A stretch of DNA of 64,000 nucleotides, from NCBI RefSeq assembly GCF_009707125.1, contig NZ_WLVL01000016.1, positions 62,001 to 126,000 of the forward strand. Direction: 5' to 3'. Position numbers and translations under genes: made by a program. Below are positions 10,738 through 20,353 of the stretch, piece by piece. The DNA comes from Arsenicicoccus cauae (GTDB lineage Bacteria; Actinomycetota; Actinomycetes; Actinomycetales; Dermatophilaceae). How positions within the stretch are numbered: the first letter of the stretch is position 1; every line of letters starts with the position of its first letter. The notes under the pieces are model-generated. The model searched no databases. It was not told the origin of the DNA and was given only the letters and a program-made list of their open reading frames with translations.

Positions 10738-11754
10738 ATGAAGCTGGGACTGGGACTGGGCTACTGGGGCGCGGGCAAGCCCGAGGGGGTCGAGGAGGCG
10801 GTCACGGCCGCCGAGGAGTGCGGGTTCGACTCCGTCTGGACGTCCGAGGCCTACGGGTCCGACGCCCTCACCCCCCTCGCCTGGCTCGGCGCCCGCACCA
10901 CGCGCCTCACCCTGGGCACCGCCGTCATGCAGATGTCGGCGCGCACCCCCGCCGCCACCGCCATGGCCGCGATGACCATGGACCACCTCTCCGGCGGCCG
11001 GTTCGCCCTCGGGATCGGCGCCAGCGGCCCGCAGGTCGTCGAGGGGTGGTACGGCCAGCCCTACCGGCAGCCCCTCGCCCGGACCAGGGAGTATGTCGAG
11101 ATCCTGCGCGCCGCCATGCGTCGGGACGTGGTGCAGCACACCGGCCGCCACTACCAGGTGCCGATCGAGGGCGGCACCGGTCTCGGCAAGCCCCTCAAGT
11201 CCACGCTGCACCCCGTCCGCGAGACCATCCCGATCCTGATCGCGGCCGAGGGCCCCAAGAACGTCGCGCTCACCGCCGAGATCGCCGACGGCTGGCTGCC
11301 GCTGTTCTACTCCCCCTACGAGGACTCGTTCTACCGCCGGTGCCTCGACGAGGGCTTCGCGGCGCGTGGTGAGCGCCCCGCCGACTTCGAGGTCGCGCTG
11401 CCCGTGCAGGTGGTGGTCGACGAGGACGTCGAGCGGGCGGCCGACCGGCTGCGTCCGCACATCGCGCTGTACGTCGGCGGGATGGGTGCCAAGGGGGCCA
11501 ACTTCCACTACGAGGCCGTGGCGCGGCTGGGCTTCGAGGCGGAGTGCGAGCGCATCCAGGAGCTCTACCTCGCCGGCCGCAAGGAAGAGGCCGTGGCCGC
11601 CGTGTCGACCGAGATGGTGTCGCGCGTCGCCCTCGTCGGCCCGGTCGCCAAGATCAAGGACGAGCTGGCCGCCTGGGAGGAGTCGCTGGTGACGACGATG
11701 GTCGTCCACGGCAGCGCCCGCACCGTGCAGCAGATCGCCGAGATCGTGCTGTAG
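10738..11754 (+). CDS. LLM class F420-dependent oxidoreductase
   Basis: The 338-residue product is a luciferase-like monooxygenase-fold enzyme. Features are the N-terminal strand MKLGLGLGYWG, the helix EECGFDSVWTSEAYGSDA, LTLGTAVMQMSARTPAATAM, and the LSGGRFALGIGASGPQVVEGWYG segment that lines the flavin or deazaflavin site. The pattern is closest to the Rv3520c-like group of actinobacterial F420 enzymes; the cofactor is inferred from family, not seen. It has a GAGGAG Shine-Dalgarno before ATG 10738. It is followed by an acyl-CoA dehydrogenase and an SDR, so a role in lipid or alcohol oxidation is possible, but the downstream gene has its own promoter. Confidence 0.88.
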   Translation: MKLGLGLGYWGAGKPEGVEEAVTAAEECGFDSVWTSEAYGSDALTPLAWLGARTTRLTLGTAVMQMSARTPAATAMAAMTMDHLSGGRFALGIGASGPQVVEGWYGQPYRQPLARTREYVEILRAAMRRDVVQHTGRHYQVPIEGGTGLGKPLKSTLHPVRETIPILIAAEGPKNVALTAEIADGWLPLFYSPYEDSFYRRCLDEGFAARGERPADFEVALPVQVVVDEDVERAADRLRPHIALYVGGMGAKGANFHYEAVARLGFEAECERIQELYLAGRKEEAVAAVSTEMVSRVALVGPVAKIKDELAAWEESLVTTMVVHGSARTVQQIAEIVL

Positions 11755-11828
11755 GTCACGTCGCCGCCTCGTCGCGGCGGCTCTCCCGGCCCTGCGCCTT
11801 CCGCGACGTCAAGTCCTATCCTCGGGGC

Positions 11829-12980
11829 ATGCCAGCCGAGCGCCTGATGCCCAACGACGAGTCCCAGGACCTCATCGACCTCACCCGCGAGATCTGCCGC
11901 GACAAGCTCGCCCCCCAGGTCGACGCCATGGAGGCCGCCCACGAGTTCCCCCGCGAGGTCTTCAGGCTGCTGGGGAGGTCGGGACTGCTCACCCTCGCCT
12001 ACCCCGAGGAGCTGGGCGGTGGCGGCCAGCCCTACGAGGTCTACCTGCAGGTCGTCGAGGAGATCGCGTACGCCTGGATGTCGGTGGCCGTGGGCGTGTC
12101 GGTGCACTCGCTCACCTGCTTCCCGGTCGCGACCTATGGCACCGAGGAGCAGCAGCGTGACCTGCTGACCGGGATGCTCTCGGGTGAGCAGCTCGGGGCC
12201 TACTGCCTCTCCGAGCCGCAGGCGGGTTCCGACGTCGCATCGATGACGACCAGGGCCACCCGACAAGGGGACTCGGGTCCCTACACCCTCCGCGGCACCA
12301 AGGCGTGGATCTCGCACGCCGGCCACGCCGACTTCTACACGACCTTCGCCCGCACGAGCGACGAGGGCTCCAGGGGCATCTCCTGCTTCGTCGTGCCGGG
12401 TGACGCGCCGGGCCTGGGCTTCGCCGAGCCCGAGCGCAAGATGGGCCTGCACTGCGACACGGTCCGTCAGGTCTACTACGAGGGGGTCGAGGTCGACGAG
12501 GGCCGCCGCATCGGCGCGGAGGGACAGGGTATGCCGATCGCGCTGGCCGCCCTCGACGCGGGGCGTCTGGGCATCGCGGCGTGCGCCACGGGCCTGGCCC
12601 AGGCAGCCCTGGACGTGGCCGTGCGCTACGCCAGGGAGCGGGTGCAGTTCGGCCGCACGATCGGCGAGTTCCAGGGCCTGGCCTTCCTGCTCGCCGACAT
12701 GGAGGCCCGCGTGCAGCAGGCGCGCGCGACCTATCTGCTGGCTGCCCGGATGAAGGACGCCGGGCGTGAGGTCGGCAAGCAGGCGTCGGTGGCCAAGCTG
12801 ACCGCCACGGACGCGGCCATGCAGGTCACGACCGACGCGGTGCAGGTGCTCGGCGGCGCCGGCTACACCATGGACTTCCCGGTCGAGCGATACCTGCGCG
12901 AGGCCAAGGTCACCCAGATCTTCGAGGGGACCAACCAGATCCAGCGCCTGGTCATCTCCCGGGCGCTGCTGCGCGGCTGA
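11829..12980 (+). CDS. Acyl-CoA dehydrogenase family protein
   Basis: This FAD enzyme oxidises an acyl-CoA thioester to the enoyl-CoA. The 383-residue length and all three domains are normal: N-terminal helices to about residue 120, the flavin-binding strand domain containing CLSEPQAGSDVASM, and the C-terminal helical domain with VQVLGGAGYTMDFPVERYLREAK. The catalytic base is expected to be the Glu of IFEGTNQIQ near the C-terminus, as in short-chain and branched-chain members. ATG 11829 is preceded after six bases by TATCCT (11817-11822), so the message may be leaderless. The SDR that follows probably completes a beta-oxidation-like step; substrate unknown. Confidence 0.95.
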   Translation: MPAERLMPNDESQDLIDLTREICRDKLAPQVDAMEAAHEFPREVFRLLGRSGLLTLAYPEELGGGGQPYEVYLQVVEEIAYAWMSVAVGVSVHSLTCFPVATYGTEEQQRDLLTGMLSGEQLGAYCLSEPQAGSDVASMTTRATRQGDSGPYTLRGTKAWISHAGHADFYTTFARTSDEGSRGISCFVVPGDAPGLGFAEPERKMGLHCDTVRQVYYEGVEVDEGRRIGAEGQGMPIALAALDAGRLGIAACATGLAQAALDVAVRYARERVQFGRTIGEFQGLAFLLADMEARVQQARATYLLAARMKDAGREVGKQASVAKLTATDAAMQVTTDAVQVLGGAGYTMDFPVERYLREAKVTQIFEGTNQIQRLVISRALLRG

Positions 12981-13055
12981 CCCCTCACCCCGCCGCCGCG
13001 GCACGCCCACGCTCGCCCATCCCTTCGCCAATCTCCCACAAGGACAGGACAACTC

Positions 13056-13820
13056 TTGAAGATCACCGACCAGACCGTCGCCCTCGTCACCGGCGGCGGC
13101 TCCGGCCTCGGGGAGGCCACCACCCGCGCCCTGCACGCCGCCGGGGCGGCCGTCGTCATCGTCGACCTCGAGTCCTCGCGCGGCGCCGAGGTGGCGGCCC
13201 AGCTGGGCGACCGGGCGCGCTTCTGCGTCGCCGACGTCCGCGACGAGACCCAGGTGCAGGCGGCGGTGGAGGCCGCGGCCGGGCTCGGGGAGCTGCGGGT
13301 CGCCGTGTCGTGCGCCGGCGTCGCCACACCGGGCCGCGTGGTGGGCCGCAAGGGCCCACTCCCCCTCGAGACGTTCAAGGCGGTCATCGACATCAACCTC
13401 GTCGGCACCTTCAACGTCATGCGCCTCGCGGCGGCGGCGATGGCCTCCAACGAGCCGGTCGACGGGGACCGCGGCGTCATCATCAGCACCGCGTCGATCG
13501 CGGCCTACGACGGGCAGGTCGGTCAGGCGGCCTACGCCTCCTCCAAGGCCGGCATCGTCGGCCTCACCCTGTCGGCCGCCCGCGACCTCGCGGACAAGGG
13601 CATCCGGGTCATGACCATCGCCCCCGGCATCATGGAGACGCCCATGATGGCCGGCATGCCGGAGGAGACCCGAGCCAGCCTGGGCGCCATGGTCCCGCAC
13701 CCTTCGCGCCTCGGTCGCCCGGAGGAGTTCGCGGCCCTGGCCGAGCACATCGTCGCCAACCCCATGCTCAACGGAGAGGTGATCCGCCTGGACGGGGCGC
13801 TGCGCATGCCGCCGCGCTGA
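13056..13820 (+). CDS. SDR family NAD(P)-dependent oxidoreductase (HSD10-like)
   Basis: A classical short-chain dehydrogenase of 254 residues. It has the nucleotide-binding TGGGSGLG motif near residue 13, an Asp at the end of the second strand (VIVDLES) that favours NAD+, the NNAG-equivalent SCAGVA, the catalytic Ser in ISTASIAA, and the YASSK active-site pair near residue 160. The wording [32 protein letters not shown] closely resembles type-2 3-hydroxyacyl-CoA dehydrogenases (HSD17B10), fitting the upstream acyl-CoA dehydrogenase. The start is TTG at 13056, preceded by AAGGACAGGA; no better ATG or GTG agrees with the Rossmann fold start. Confidence 0.92.
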   Translation: MKITDQTVALVTGGGSGLGEATTRALHAAGAAVVIVDLESSRGAEVAAQLGDRARFCVADVRDETQVQAAVEAAAGLGELRVAVSCAGVATPGRVVGRKGPLPLETFKAVIDINLVGTFNVMRLAAAAMASNEPVDGDRGVIISTASIAAYDGQVGQAAYASSKAGIVGLTLSAARDLADKGIRVMTIAPGIMETPMMAGMPEETRASLGAMVPHPSRLGRPEEFAALAEHIVANPMLNGEVIRLDGALRMPPR

Positions 13821-13917
13821 CTCCACCTCCTTGGGGCGCCCGACCGGCCACGACAGGTGGTGCGACCCGGTGGCGCGACCCGGTGGCGCCGTCTCCCGCG
13901 CGGGTGCGACCACGGCC

Positions 13918-13923
13918 TAGGAT
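13918..13923 (+). promoter_or_regulatory. -10 element of the thiamine operon
   Basis: TAGGAT is a good actinobacterial -10 hexamer placed about seven bases before the TPP riboswitch begins, as expected for the operon promoter. Confidence 0.6.
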
Positions 13924-13929
13924 GGTGAG

Positions 13930-14022
13930 GTCCTCGCGGGAGCCCGGAGCACCGGGCTGAGAGGAGACCTGACGTCTGGTCTCGACCGCCGCACCGGCCC
14001 GGTCATGCGGGTCAGGGAGATC
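13930..14022 (+). promoter_or_regulatory. TPP (THI-element) riboswitch
   Basis: The leader contains the conserved THI-box wording: GGGAGCCC, the CTGAGAGG core, then GGTCATGCGGGTCAGGGAG, which corresponds to the conserved TCATGCCGGCG-AGGGA strand. It lies directly before thiO, and the Shine-Dalgarno GGAG (14023-14026) begins just where the aptamer ends, which suggests ligand-dependent masking of translation initiation. Thiamine pyrophosphate should switch the operon off. Boundaries are approximate. Confidence 0.9.
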
Positions 14023-14031
14023 GGAGCGCAG

Positions 14032-15201
14032 ATGTCCCCACCGGGCCCCAGGGTCGTCGTCCTCGGCGGCGGTGTCGTCGGTCTCGCCTGCGCCTGGTCC
14101 CTGGCTCGTCGCGGCGCCGACGTCGAGCTGTGGGACCCCGCCCCCGGCCAGGGCGCGTCGCATGCCGCCGGCGGCATGCTGGCGCCGGTGAGCGAGGCGA
14201 CCTACGAGGAGGAGGACCTGCTCGCCCTGGCTCTGGCGTCGCACGCCCGCTGGCCGGACTTTGCCGCGCGCCTCGAGGCCGGCTCCGACATCTCGCCCGA
14301 CCTGCACACCGAGGGTGCCCTGCACGTGGGGATGGACCTGGACGATGCCCGGGAGGTATGGCGGACAGCCGACCTGCTGGAGCGCTACTCCCTGCCCTAC
14401 CAACGACTCTCGTCGCGCGAGCTCCGCTGGGTGGCGCCGGCCCTGGCCCCCGGGGCGCGCACCGCGCTGCTGGTCGAGAGCGACCTGTGGGTCGACAACC
14501 GGTTCGTGGTCCAGGGGCTGCTGGCCGCGTCCGCCCGCGCGGGGGTCGAGCTGGTCCCGCGGCGCGGTGGGCTGGTCCTCGAGGACGGTCGGGTCGTCGG
14601 GGTGACCTCCTGCGACCACGGCCCGCCCCTCGAGTCCCGGTGCGACACCGTGGTGCTCGCGTCAGGCGTCGACAGCGGGGGCGTGCCCGGCGTGGCCGAG
14701 CTGGTGCACCTGCCCCTGCGCCCGGTCAAGGGCCAGATCCTGCGCATGTCGGGGGCGCGCGGCCTGCTCGGGCACACGGTCCGGGGGACGGTGCACGGCG
14801 ACCACGTCTATCTCATCCCCCGGGCGACCGGGGAGCTCGTGATCGGCGCGACGTCCGAGGAGCTCGGCGACACCCAGGTCACCGGGCGCGGTCTGCTCGA
14901 GCTGCTCCGCGCCGCCACGACGCTGCTGCCGGAGGTGGGCGAGCTGACGCTCGTCGACGCCGTCGCCCGGCTGCGGCCCGGCACCCCGGACAACGGGCCG
15001 CTGCTCGGGCGGGTGGGCACGCCCGGCCTCGTCGTGGCGACCGGACACTTCCGCCACGGCATGCTGCTCGCCCCCGTCACCGCCGACCTGGTGACCGAGC
15101 TGGTCCTCGACGGCACCACCGACGTCGCCGAGGCGGCCCCCTTCGCAGCCACCCGCTACACCCCCACCCCGCTCCCACTCAGCCCACCGACACCACAGTG
15201 A
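14032..15201 (+). CDS. thiO: Glycine oxidase ThiO
   Basis: This FAD enzyme oxidises glycine to the imine used to build the thiazole ring of thiamine. The 389-residue product opens with the dinucleotide-binding motif VVVLGGGVVGLACAWSLARRG, continues with the GASHAAGGMLAP turn common to DadA-type oxidases, and ends with RLRPGTPDNGPLLG and the FAD-contacting ATGHFRHGMLLAP. ATG 14032 is chosen because it follows GGAG by five bases; an in-frame ATG at 14005 lies inside the riboswitch. It is the first gene of thiO-thiS-thiG-thiE, a standard aerobic thiazole pathway set. Confidence 0.96.
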   Translation: MSPPGPRVVVLGGGVVGLACAWSLARRGADVELWDPAPGQGASHAAGGMLAPVSEATYEEEDLLALALASHARWPDFAARLEAGSDISPDLHTEGALHVGMDLDDAREVWRTADLLERYSLPYQRLSSRELRWVAPALAPGARTALLVESDLWVDNRFVVQGLLAASARAGVELVPRRGGLVLEDGRVVGVTSCDHGPPLESRCDTVVLASGVDSGGVPGVAELVHLPLRPVKGQILRMSGARGLLGHTVRGTVHGDHVYLIPRATGELVIGATSEELGDTQVTGRGLLELLRAATTLLPEVGELTLVDAVARLRPGTPDNGPLLGRVGTPGLVVATGHFRHGMLLAPVTADLVTELVLDGTTDVAEAAPFAATRYTPTPLPLSPPTPQ

Positions 15202-15210
15202 GGACACCCC

Positions 15211-15411
15211 ATGCAGATCACCATCAACGGTGAGACCCGTTCTCTCGCAGAGGGTCTCGACGTCGCCGGACTCGTCGCGGAGCTCGGGCTGACGCCCGAC
15301 GGCATCGCCGTCGCCGTCGACCACGCCGTCGTGGCCCGCGGCCGGTGGCAGGGCCGCACGCTCGACGACGGCGCCCAGGTCGAGATCGTCACCGCCATGC
15401 AGGGAGGTTGA
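15211..15411 (+). CDS. thiS: Sulfur carrier protein ThiS
   Basis: A 66-residue ubiquitin-fold carrier that ends in the obligatory Gly-Gly, which is adenylated and thiocarboxylated before donating sulfur to ThiG. MQITINGETRSL forms the first beta hairpin and DGAQVEIVTAMQGG the last strand. It starts nine bases after the thiO stop and is six bases from thiG. No thiF homologue is in the window, so the adenylating enzyme must be elsewhere. Confidence 0.96.
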   Translation: MQITINGETRSLAEGLDVAGLVAELGLTPDGIAVAVDHAVVARGRWQGRTLDDGAQVEIVTAMQGG

Positions 15412-16226
<815 letters not shown>

Positions 16227-16227
<1 letters not shown>

Positions 16228-16844
16228 TGCCCTCGCCGCTGCCCCTGCTGGTCCTCACGGACCGCTCGCAGCTGCCGCCCGGTCGCTCCTTGGTCGAGCA
16301 GGTCGGGCGGTGCGTCGACGCCGGGGCGCGGTGGGTGTGCCTGCGCGAGCGGGACCTGCCCGACGACCGCCGGCTCGCCCTCGCCACCTCGCTCGCGGGG
16401 GTGCTGCGGCCCGTGGGTGGCCGGCTCGTCGTGGCGGCTCCCCTTCCGGTCGCCGCGCCGTGGCGTGCCGTGGCCGACGGCGTGCACCTGCGCCGCAGCG
16501 ATCCCGTCCCGCCGCACGCCCCGCTGGTGGGGCGCTCGACGCACGACGCGGCCGAGCTGCGCGCCGCGGCGGAGCAGGGCTGCGACTACGTCACGCTCTC
16601 GCCGTTTGCCGACACCACCTCCAAGCCGGGGTACGGCCCCGCGCTCGGACCCGCAGGACTACGGCGCGCGCTCGACGCCGTGGCCCTCGGCGACACGAAG
16701 GTCCTTGCGCTGGCAGGCATCTCGCCGAGCAACGCCGCCGAGGCCGTCGCCGCCGGCGCGCACGGGGTAGCCCTCATGGGCGACGTGATGCGCGCGGGCG
16801 ACCCCGGCCGCGTCATACGAGAGCTGCTCGCGGCGCTCGACTGA
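16227..16844 (+). CDS. thiE: Thiamine phosphate synthase-like protein
   Basis: The 205-residue product has the ThiE fold: LPLLVLTDRSQLP at the start, WVCLRERDL (the Arg-Glu pair that usually binds the pyrimidine pyrophosphate), ADGVHLRRSD, GRSTHDAAEL, DYVTLSPFADTTSKPGYGPALG, and a C-terminal ALAGISPSNAAEAVAAGAHGVALMG. ThiE joins thiazole phosphate and pyrimidine pyrophosphate. Being in an operon with only thiazole genes, and divergent from textbook ThiE, it could instead be TenI-like (thiazole tautomerase); the TSKPGYGP loop favours ThiE but does not prove it. ATG 16227 overlaps the thiG stop. Confidence 0.82.
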
Positions 16845-16880
16845 GCCCGCCCGGCCCCGGGACCCGGCTGCCCTGGGGCG

Positions 16881-17129
16881 ATGAAGCCGGTCCAGGCGGC
16901 GCCCCTGACGGCCCTCACGATCGTCCTCGCGGGATGCGGCGGAGGCGAGCCGAGCACCCCGGGCAGCAGCGCCGACGCAGGGCTGATCGCGGGCAGCCTG
17001 ACGACCCACGCTGAGCTCCCAGCTCACCTGGCGTCGCCGGCGGGGGCCTGCGACGGCGGCTCGGGCAGCGGAGCGGGCTCCAGCTCGCGCAACGCCGGCA
17101 GCACCTGCTCCGCCAGCGACCGCAGGTAG
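16881..17129 (+). pseudogene. Probable lipoprotein gene remnant
   Basis: A reading frame of 82 codons begins MKPVQAAPLTALTIVLAGCGGGE. This looks like a short lipoprotein signal with lipobox LAGC, followed by a Ser/Gly/Pro-rich linker. Beyond about residue 45 the frame runs antisense over the end of fgd for over 100 bases and becomes low in sense. No convincing Shine-Dalgarno precedes the ATG. I read it as the surviving 5' piece of a lipoprotein gene cut off next to fgd; it could also be a chance frame. Confidence 0.28.
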
Positions 17130-18085
17130 CGCTCCTGGTCGTGACCCGGCCCGTGCAGGACCAGGTGGTCGAAGCCGAGGTCGGTGTAGGACCTGACCTG
17201 GTCCACGACCTCCTCCGGCGTCGACGCCACGATCCAGCGCCGGGCCACCTGCTCGATGGGCAGCGCGTCGGCGGCGGCCTCCATCTCGGCCGGGTCGTGC
17301 AACGAGTGCTTCTGCTCGGCGGTGAGGGACAGCGGCGCCCAGAACCGGCAGTTCTCCAGCGCCGCAGCGGGATCCGGGTCGTAGGACAGCTTGATCTCGA
17401 TCATCCGGTCGATGCTCGAGGGGTCGCGCCCCGCCTTGCCCGCACCTTCGACGACGGCGGGGACGAGCTGGTCGGCATACAGCTCGCGCCCCTTGCCGGA
17501 GGTGCAGATGAAGCCGTCGCCCTTGCGGCCGGCATACCGCGCGACCATCGGCCCCCCGGCAGCGACGTAGACGGGCACGGGAGACTCCGGCCGGTCGTAG
17601 ACCGTCGCGTCCGTCGTCCGGTAGTAGTCACCCTCGTGGGTCACGCGCTCCTCGGTCCACAGGCGGCGCATGAGCTCGACGGCCTCCCGGAGGCGGGCGA
17701 AGCGCTCCTTGAACTCCGGCCAGTCCCCGTGGACCGAGCCGACGGCGATCTCGTTGAGCGCCTCGCCCGTGCCGACGCCGAGCACCAGCCGGCCGGGGTG
17801 CAGGCACGCCAGCGTCGCGAACGACTGCGCCACCATCGCCGGGTTGTAGCGGAAGGTCGGGGTCATCACCGAGGTGCCGAGCATGATCCGCTCGGTGCGG
17901 GCCGCGACGTGCGCGAGCCACGGGATGCTCGACGGGGCATGCCCGCCGAGGTGCCGCCAGGGCTGGAAGTGGTCCGCGATGAACGCGCTGTCGAGACCGA
18001 GCTCCTCGGCCAGCACGGCATAGTCCGCGAGCTCGCGCGGCGCGAACTGCTCCGAGGACGCCTTGTACCCGATGCGCAACGTCAT
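17024..18085 (-). CDS. fgd: F420-dependent glucose-6-phosphate dehydrogenase-like protein
   Basis: The 353-residue product follows the mycobacterial Fgd1 sequence closely: [20 protein letters not shown], the [20 protein letters not shown] segment with the catalytic Asp-His and Trp, [34 protein letters not shown] with the catalytic Glu, [14 protein letters not shown] and [11 protein letters not shown] with the phosphate-binding lysines, and [15 protein letters not shown]. The enzyme reduces F420 with glucose-6-phosphate and feeds other F420 enzymes, such as the LLM protein at 10.7-11.8 kb. The C-terminal 15 residues are a Pro-rich extra tail. Divergent from the Cds1-like gene. Confidence 0.93.
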   Translation of the reverse strand: MTLRIGYKASSEQFAPRELADYAVLAEELGLDSAFIADHFQPWRHLGGHAPSSIPWLAHVAARTERIMLGTSVMTPTFRYNPAMVAQSFATLACLHPGRLVLGVGTGEALNEIAVGSVHGDWPEFKERFARLREAVELMRRLWTEERVTHEGDYYRTTDATVYDRPESPVPVYVAAGGPMVARYAGRKGDGFICTSGKGRELYADQLVPAVVEGAGKAGRDPSSIDRMIEIKLSYDPDPAAALENCRFWAPLSLTAEQKHSLHDPAEMEAAADALPIEQVARRWIVASTPEEVVDQVRSYTDLGFDHLVLHGPGHDQERYLRSLAEQVLPALRELEPAPLPEPPSQAPAGDAR

Positions 18086-18176
18086 GGTTCGTCTCCTTGG
18101 TCGGGGGCTCGGAGTCGTCCGGCGACGCCGTCGACCCGGGACGGTCCACCCTAGGGCCGCGGGCTAGGCTCGGGCC

Positions 18177-19151
18177 ATGACCCTGTCGGCCACGGCCCGT
18201 GACGTCGATCGCAGCGACCCCGGGCGGCGGGCCTGGGTCGCCCGGGCGATCCGCGCGGTCCAGGCCGACGCCAACCGCTCCGCCGACACGCACCTGCTGC
18301 CCGTGCAGCTGCCGCAGGCCTGGGGCATCGAGCTCTACCTCAAGGACGAGTCCACCCATCCCTCCGGCTCGCTCAAGCACCGACTCGCACGGTCGCTGTT
18401 CCTCTACGCCCTGTGCAACGGGTGGGTGGGCCCGGACACCCCGATCATCGAGGCGTCGAGCGGCTCCACGGCCGTCAGCGAGGCGTGGTTCGCGCGGCTG
18501 CTGGGGCTGGAGTTCATCGCGGTCATGCCGCGCAGCACCAGCCAGACCAAGATCGACCTCATCGAGCGCAACGGCGGGCGGTGCGAGTTCATCGACGACC
18601 CCGCGACGCTGTATCCGACGGCGGTCGAGCTCGCCCGGCGGCTCGGCGGCCACTACATGGACCAGTTCACGTATGCCGAGCGCGCGACCGACTGGCGGGG
18701 CAACAACAACATCGCGGAGTCCATCTTCGACCAGCTGCGGCTCGAGCCCCACCCCGCCCCCGCCTGGATCGTCACCGCAGCCGGGACCGGCGGCACCTCC
18801 GCGACCATCGGCCGACACCTGCGGTATGGCGGCCACCTGACCCGCCTGTGCGTCACGGACCCCGAGAACTCCGCCTTCTCGATCGCCGGGATCCACGTGC
18901 TGCGTTCTCGCACAGGGTTGTTCGCCGGCGGATCGACCGGCACCAACCTCTTTGGCGCGCTGAAGCTGGTGTGCGAGATGCGGGCTCGCGGCGAGCACGG
19001 GTCCGTCGTGACGCTGCTGTGCGACGGCGGCGGTCGCTACGCCGACAGCTACTACTCGCGAGACTGGTTGTCGCGCAAGGGACTCGACGTCGACCGGTGG
19101 GTCCCGACGTTCGAGCGGGCGTGGGACGAGGGTGTCTGGGTCGAGCCTTGA
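18177..19151 (+). CDS. PLP-dependent cysteine synthase-fold enzyme (Cds1-like)
   Basis: The 324-residue product is a fold-type II PLP enzyme. The Schiff-base lysine is in [14 protein letters not shown] near residue 65, the phosphate-binding loop is [12 protein letters not shown], and [18 protein letters not shown] corresponds to the substrate loop. The opening [17 protein letters not shown] and the whole pattern resemble mycobacterial Cds1 (Rv3684), an L-cysteine desulfhydrase that releases H2S, rather than CysK or CysM. Function is by resemblance only. TAGGCT (18165-18170) ends six bases before the ATG, so the transcript is probably leaderless. Confidence 0.85.
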   Translation: MTLSATARDVDRSDPGRRAWVARAIRAVQADANRSADTHLLPVQLPQAWGIELYLKDESTHPSGSLKHRLARSLFLYALCNGWVGPDTPIIEASSGSTAVSEAWFARLLGLEFIAVMPRSTSQTKIDLIERNGGRCEFIDDPATLYPTAVELARRLGGHYMDQFTYAERATDWRGNNNIAESIFDQLRLEPHPAPAWIVTAAGTGGTSATIGRHLRYGGHLTRLCVTDPENSAFSIAGIHVLRSRTGLFAGGSTGTNLFGALKLVCEMRARGEHGSVVTLLCDGGGRYADSYYSRDWLSRKGLDVDRWVPTFERAWDEGVWVEP

Positions 19152-19181
19152 GCGCGCCGCAGGCGCCGTAGGCTGGCCCGC

Positions 19182-19646
19182 ATGGCCTCGCTCCACCAGA
19201 CCCCCTTCTCCGACAATCCCGTGCGCGCGGTCCTGCTGCTGGGGTGCCGGATCCTCCTCGGGCTCGTGCTGATCGCCCACGGGTGGCAGAAGCTCACGAT
19301 CATCGGGATCGACGGGGTAGCGGCGCAGATGGCCCGGTCCGGGGTGCCCGTGCCGACGCTCGCCGCGATCGTCGCCGCGACCATCGAGTTCGTGGGCGGG
19401 ATCTGCATCCTGCTGGGCCTGTTCACCTGGGTGGCGGGCTCGCTCGTGGCCCTGCTGATGGCGGGCGCCTACGCCTTCGTGCACCGCGGCAACGGCGTGC
19501 TCGTCGACAACGGCGGGTGGGAGCTCGTGGCAGCCATCGGGGTCGCGGCGCTGCTGCTGGCGCTCACCAGCCCCGGGGACCTGTCGCTCGACCAGGCTCT
19601 CTCGGCACCCCACGGCCGACCCCGCCGCCGCGGTCGCCGCTCCTGA
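19182..19646 (+). CDS. DoxX family membrane protein
   Basis: The 154-residue protein has four hydrophobic helices (about residues 17-37, 58-78, 84-100 and 116-132) and the DoxX signature RILLGLVLIAHGWQKL and GGICILLGLFTWVAGSLVAL. The C-terminus is short and very basic (RPRRRGRRS). DoxX proteins sit in the cytoplasmic membrane; in mycobacteria a DoxX protein takes part in redox protection, but no function can be assigned here. TAGGCT (19169-19174) lies seven bases before the ATG, giving the gene its own leaderless promoter 30 bases after the PLP enzyme. Confidence 0.9.
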   Translation: MASLHQTPFSDNPVRAVLLLGCRILLGLVLIAHGWQKLTIIGIDGVAAQMARSGVPVPTLAAIVAATIEFVGGICILLGLFTWVAGSLVALLMAGAYAFVHRGNGVLVDNGGWELVAAIGVAALLLALTSPGDLSLDQALSAPHGRPRRRGRRS

Positions 19647-19725
19647 GCGCAGCCGGCCCCGGCGCCGGATCGCGGGTGGCGGCGGGGGTTGGCGGCATAC
19701 CGCCTGGCGTGATGGGCTGGGGCGT

Positions 19726-20232
19726 ATGACGACTGCGCCCGACGCCACCTCCTCCTCCGACCTCCCGCGCCGCGCGCAGGACGTGCAGGCCGCCCTCGAC
19801 GAGGCCGGCGTCGACGGCCGGGTGCGGGTGGTGGCCACGCCCGCGCGGACGGCGAAGGACGCCGCCGAGCTGGTCGGCTGCGAGGTCGGCGCCATCGCCA
19901 ACTCGCTGGTGGTCATGGCCGACGGCGCGCCGATCCTGGCGATGACGAGCGGCGCGCACCGGGTGGACTTCGAGGTGCTGGAGCGCGCGCTCGGCGTGGT
20001 CGAGGTGCACATGGCCTCCGCCGACGAGGTGCGTTACGCCACCGGGCAGGTCATCGGTGGCGTGGCGCCGGTGGGGCACCCCGCTCCTCTGCAGACGGTC
20101 GTGGACGAGGCGCTGCGGCAGCACGAGCAGCTGTGGGCTGCCGGCGGGACGCCGGACACGTTGTTCCCCCTCACCTTCGACGAGCTCGTCCGCATCACGG
20201 GCGGCGAGGTCGTGCAGGTCGCCAAAGACTGA
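19726..20232 (+). CDS. YbaK/EbsC family aminoacyl-tRNA deacylase
   Basis: The 168-residue product belongs to the YbaK/ProX superfamily that hydrolyses mischarged tRNA. Marks are ARTAKDAAELVGCEVGAIANSLV with the conserved Lys in the opening helix, the GAHRVDFEVL strand-helix, ASADEVRYATGQVIGGVAPVGHP with the Gly-rich loop, and a terminal GGEVVQVAKD. Which amino acid is removed cannot be told; ProX-, YbaK- and Ala-X-type specificities share this fold. About 80 bases separate it from doxX, with no clear promoter. Confidence 0.9.
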   Translation: MTTAPDATSSSDLPRRAQDVQAALDEAGVDGRVRVVATPARTAKDAAELVGCEVGAIANSLVVMADGAPILAMTSGAHRVDFEVLERALGVVEVHMASADEVRYATGQVIGGVAPVGHPAPLQTVVDEALRQHEQLWAAGGTPDTLFPLTFDELVRITGGEVVQVAKD

Positions 20233-20353
20233 CGCGGCGTGCACCGCCCGGCCTGGGCGCAGGCTCCTCCAGTCGTCCACCGGCTCCTGAGGCTCCGTGC
20301 CCGAGCCTCGCACTCGTCCGACGCCCGCGCGCGCGGTGAGGCAGGATGGGCAG

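Noticed and set aside
11565..13913. Minus-strand open frame over the acyl-CoA dehydrogenase and SDR genes
   Set aside because: Both plus-strand genes are intact and well recognised; the antisense frame has no recognisable domain.
14005..14031. Upstream ATG as start of thiO
   Set aside because: It lies inside the TPP aptamer, and the next ATG at 14032 has a good Shine-Dalgarno signal and gives the conserved N-terminus.
20297..20353. Longer start for the 136-residue hypothetical protein
   Set aside because: The extra residues are low in sense and would pass over the likely -10 element next to ATG 20354.
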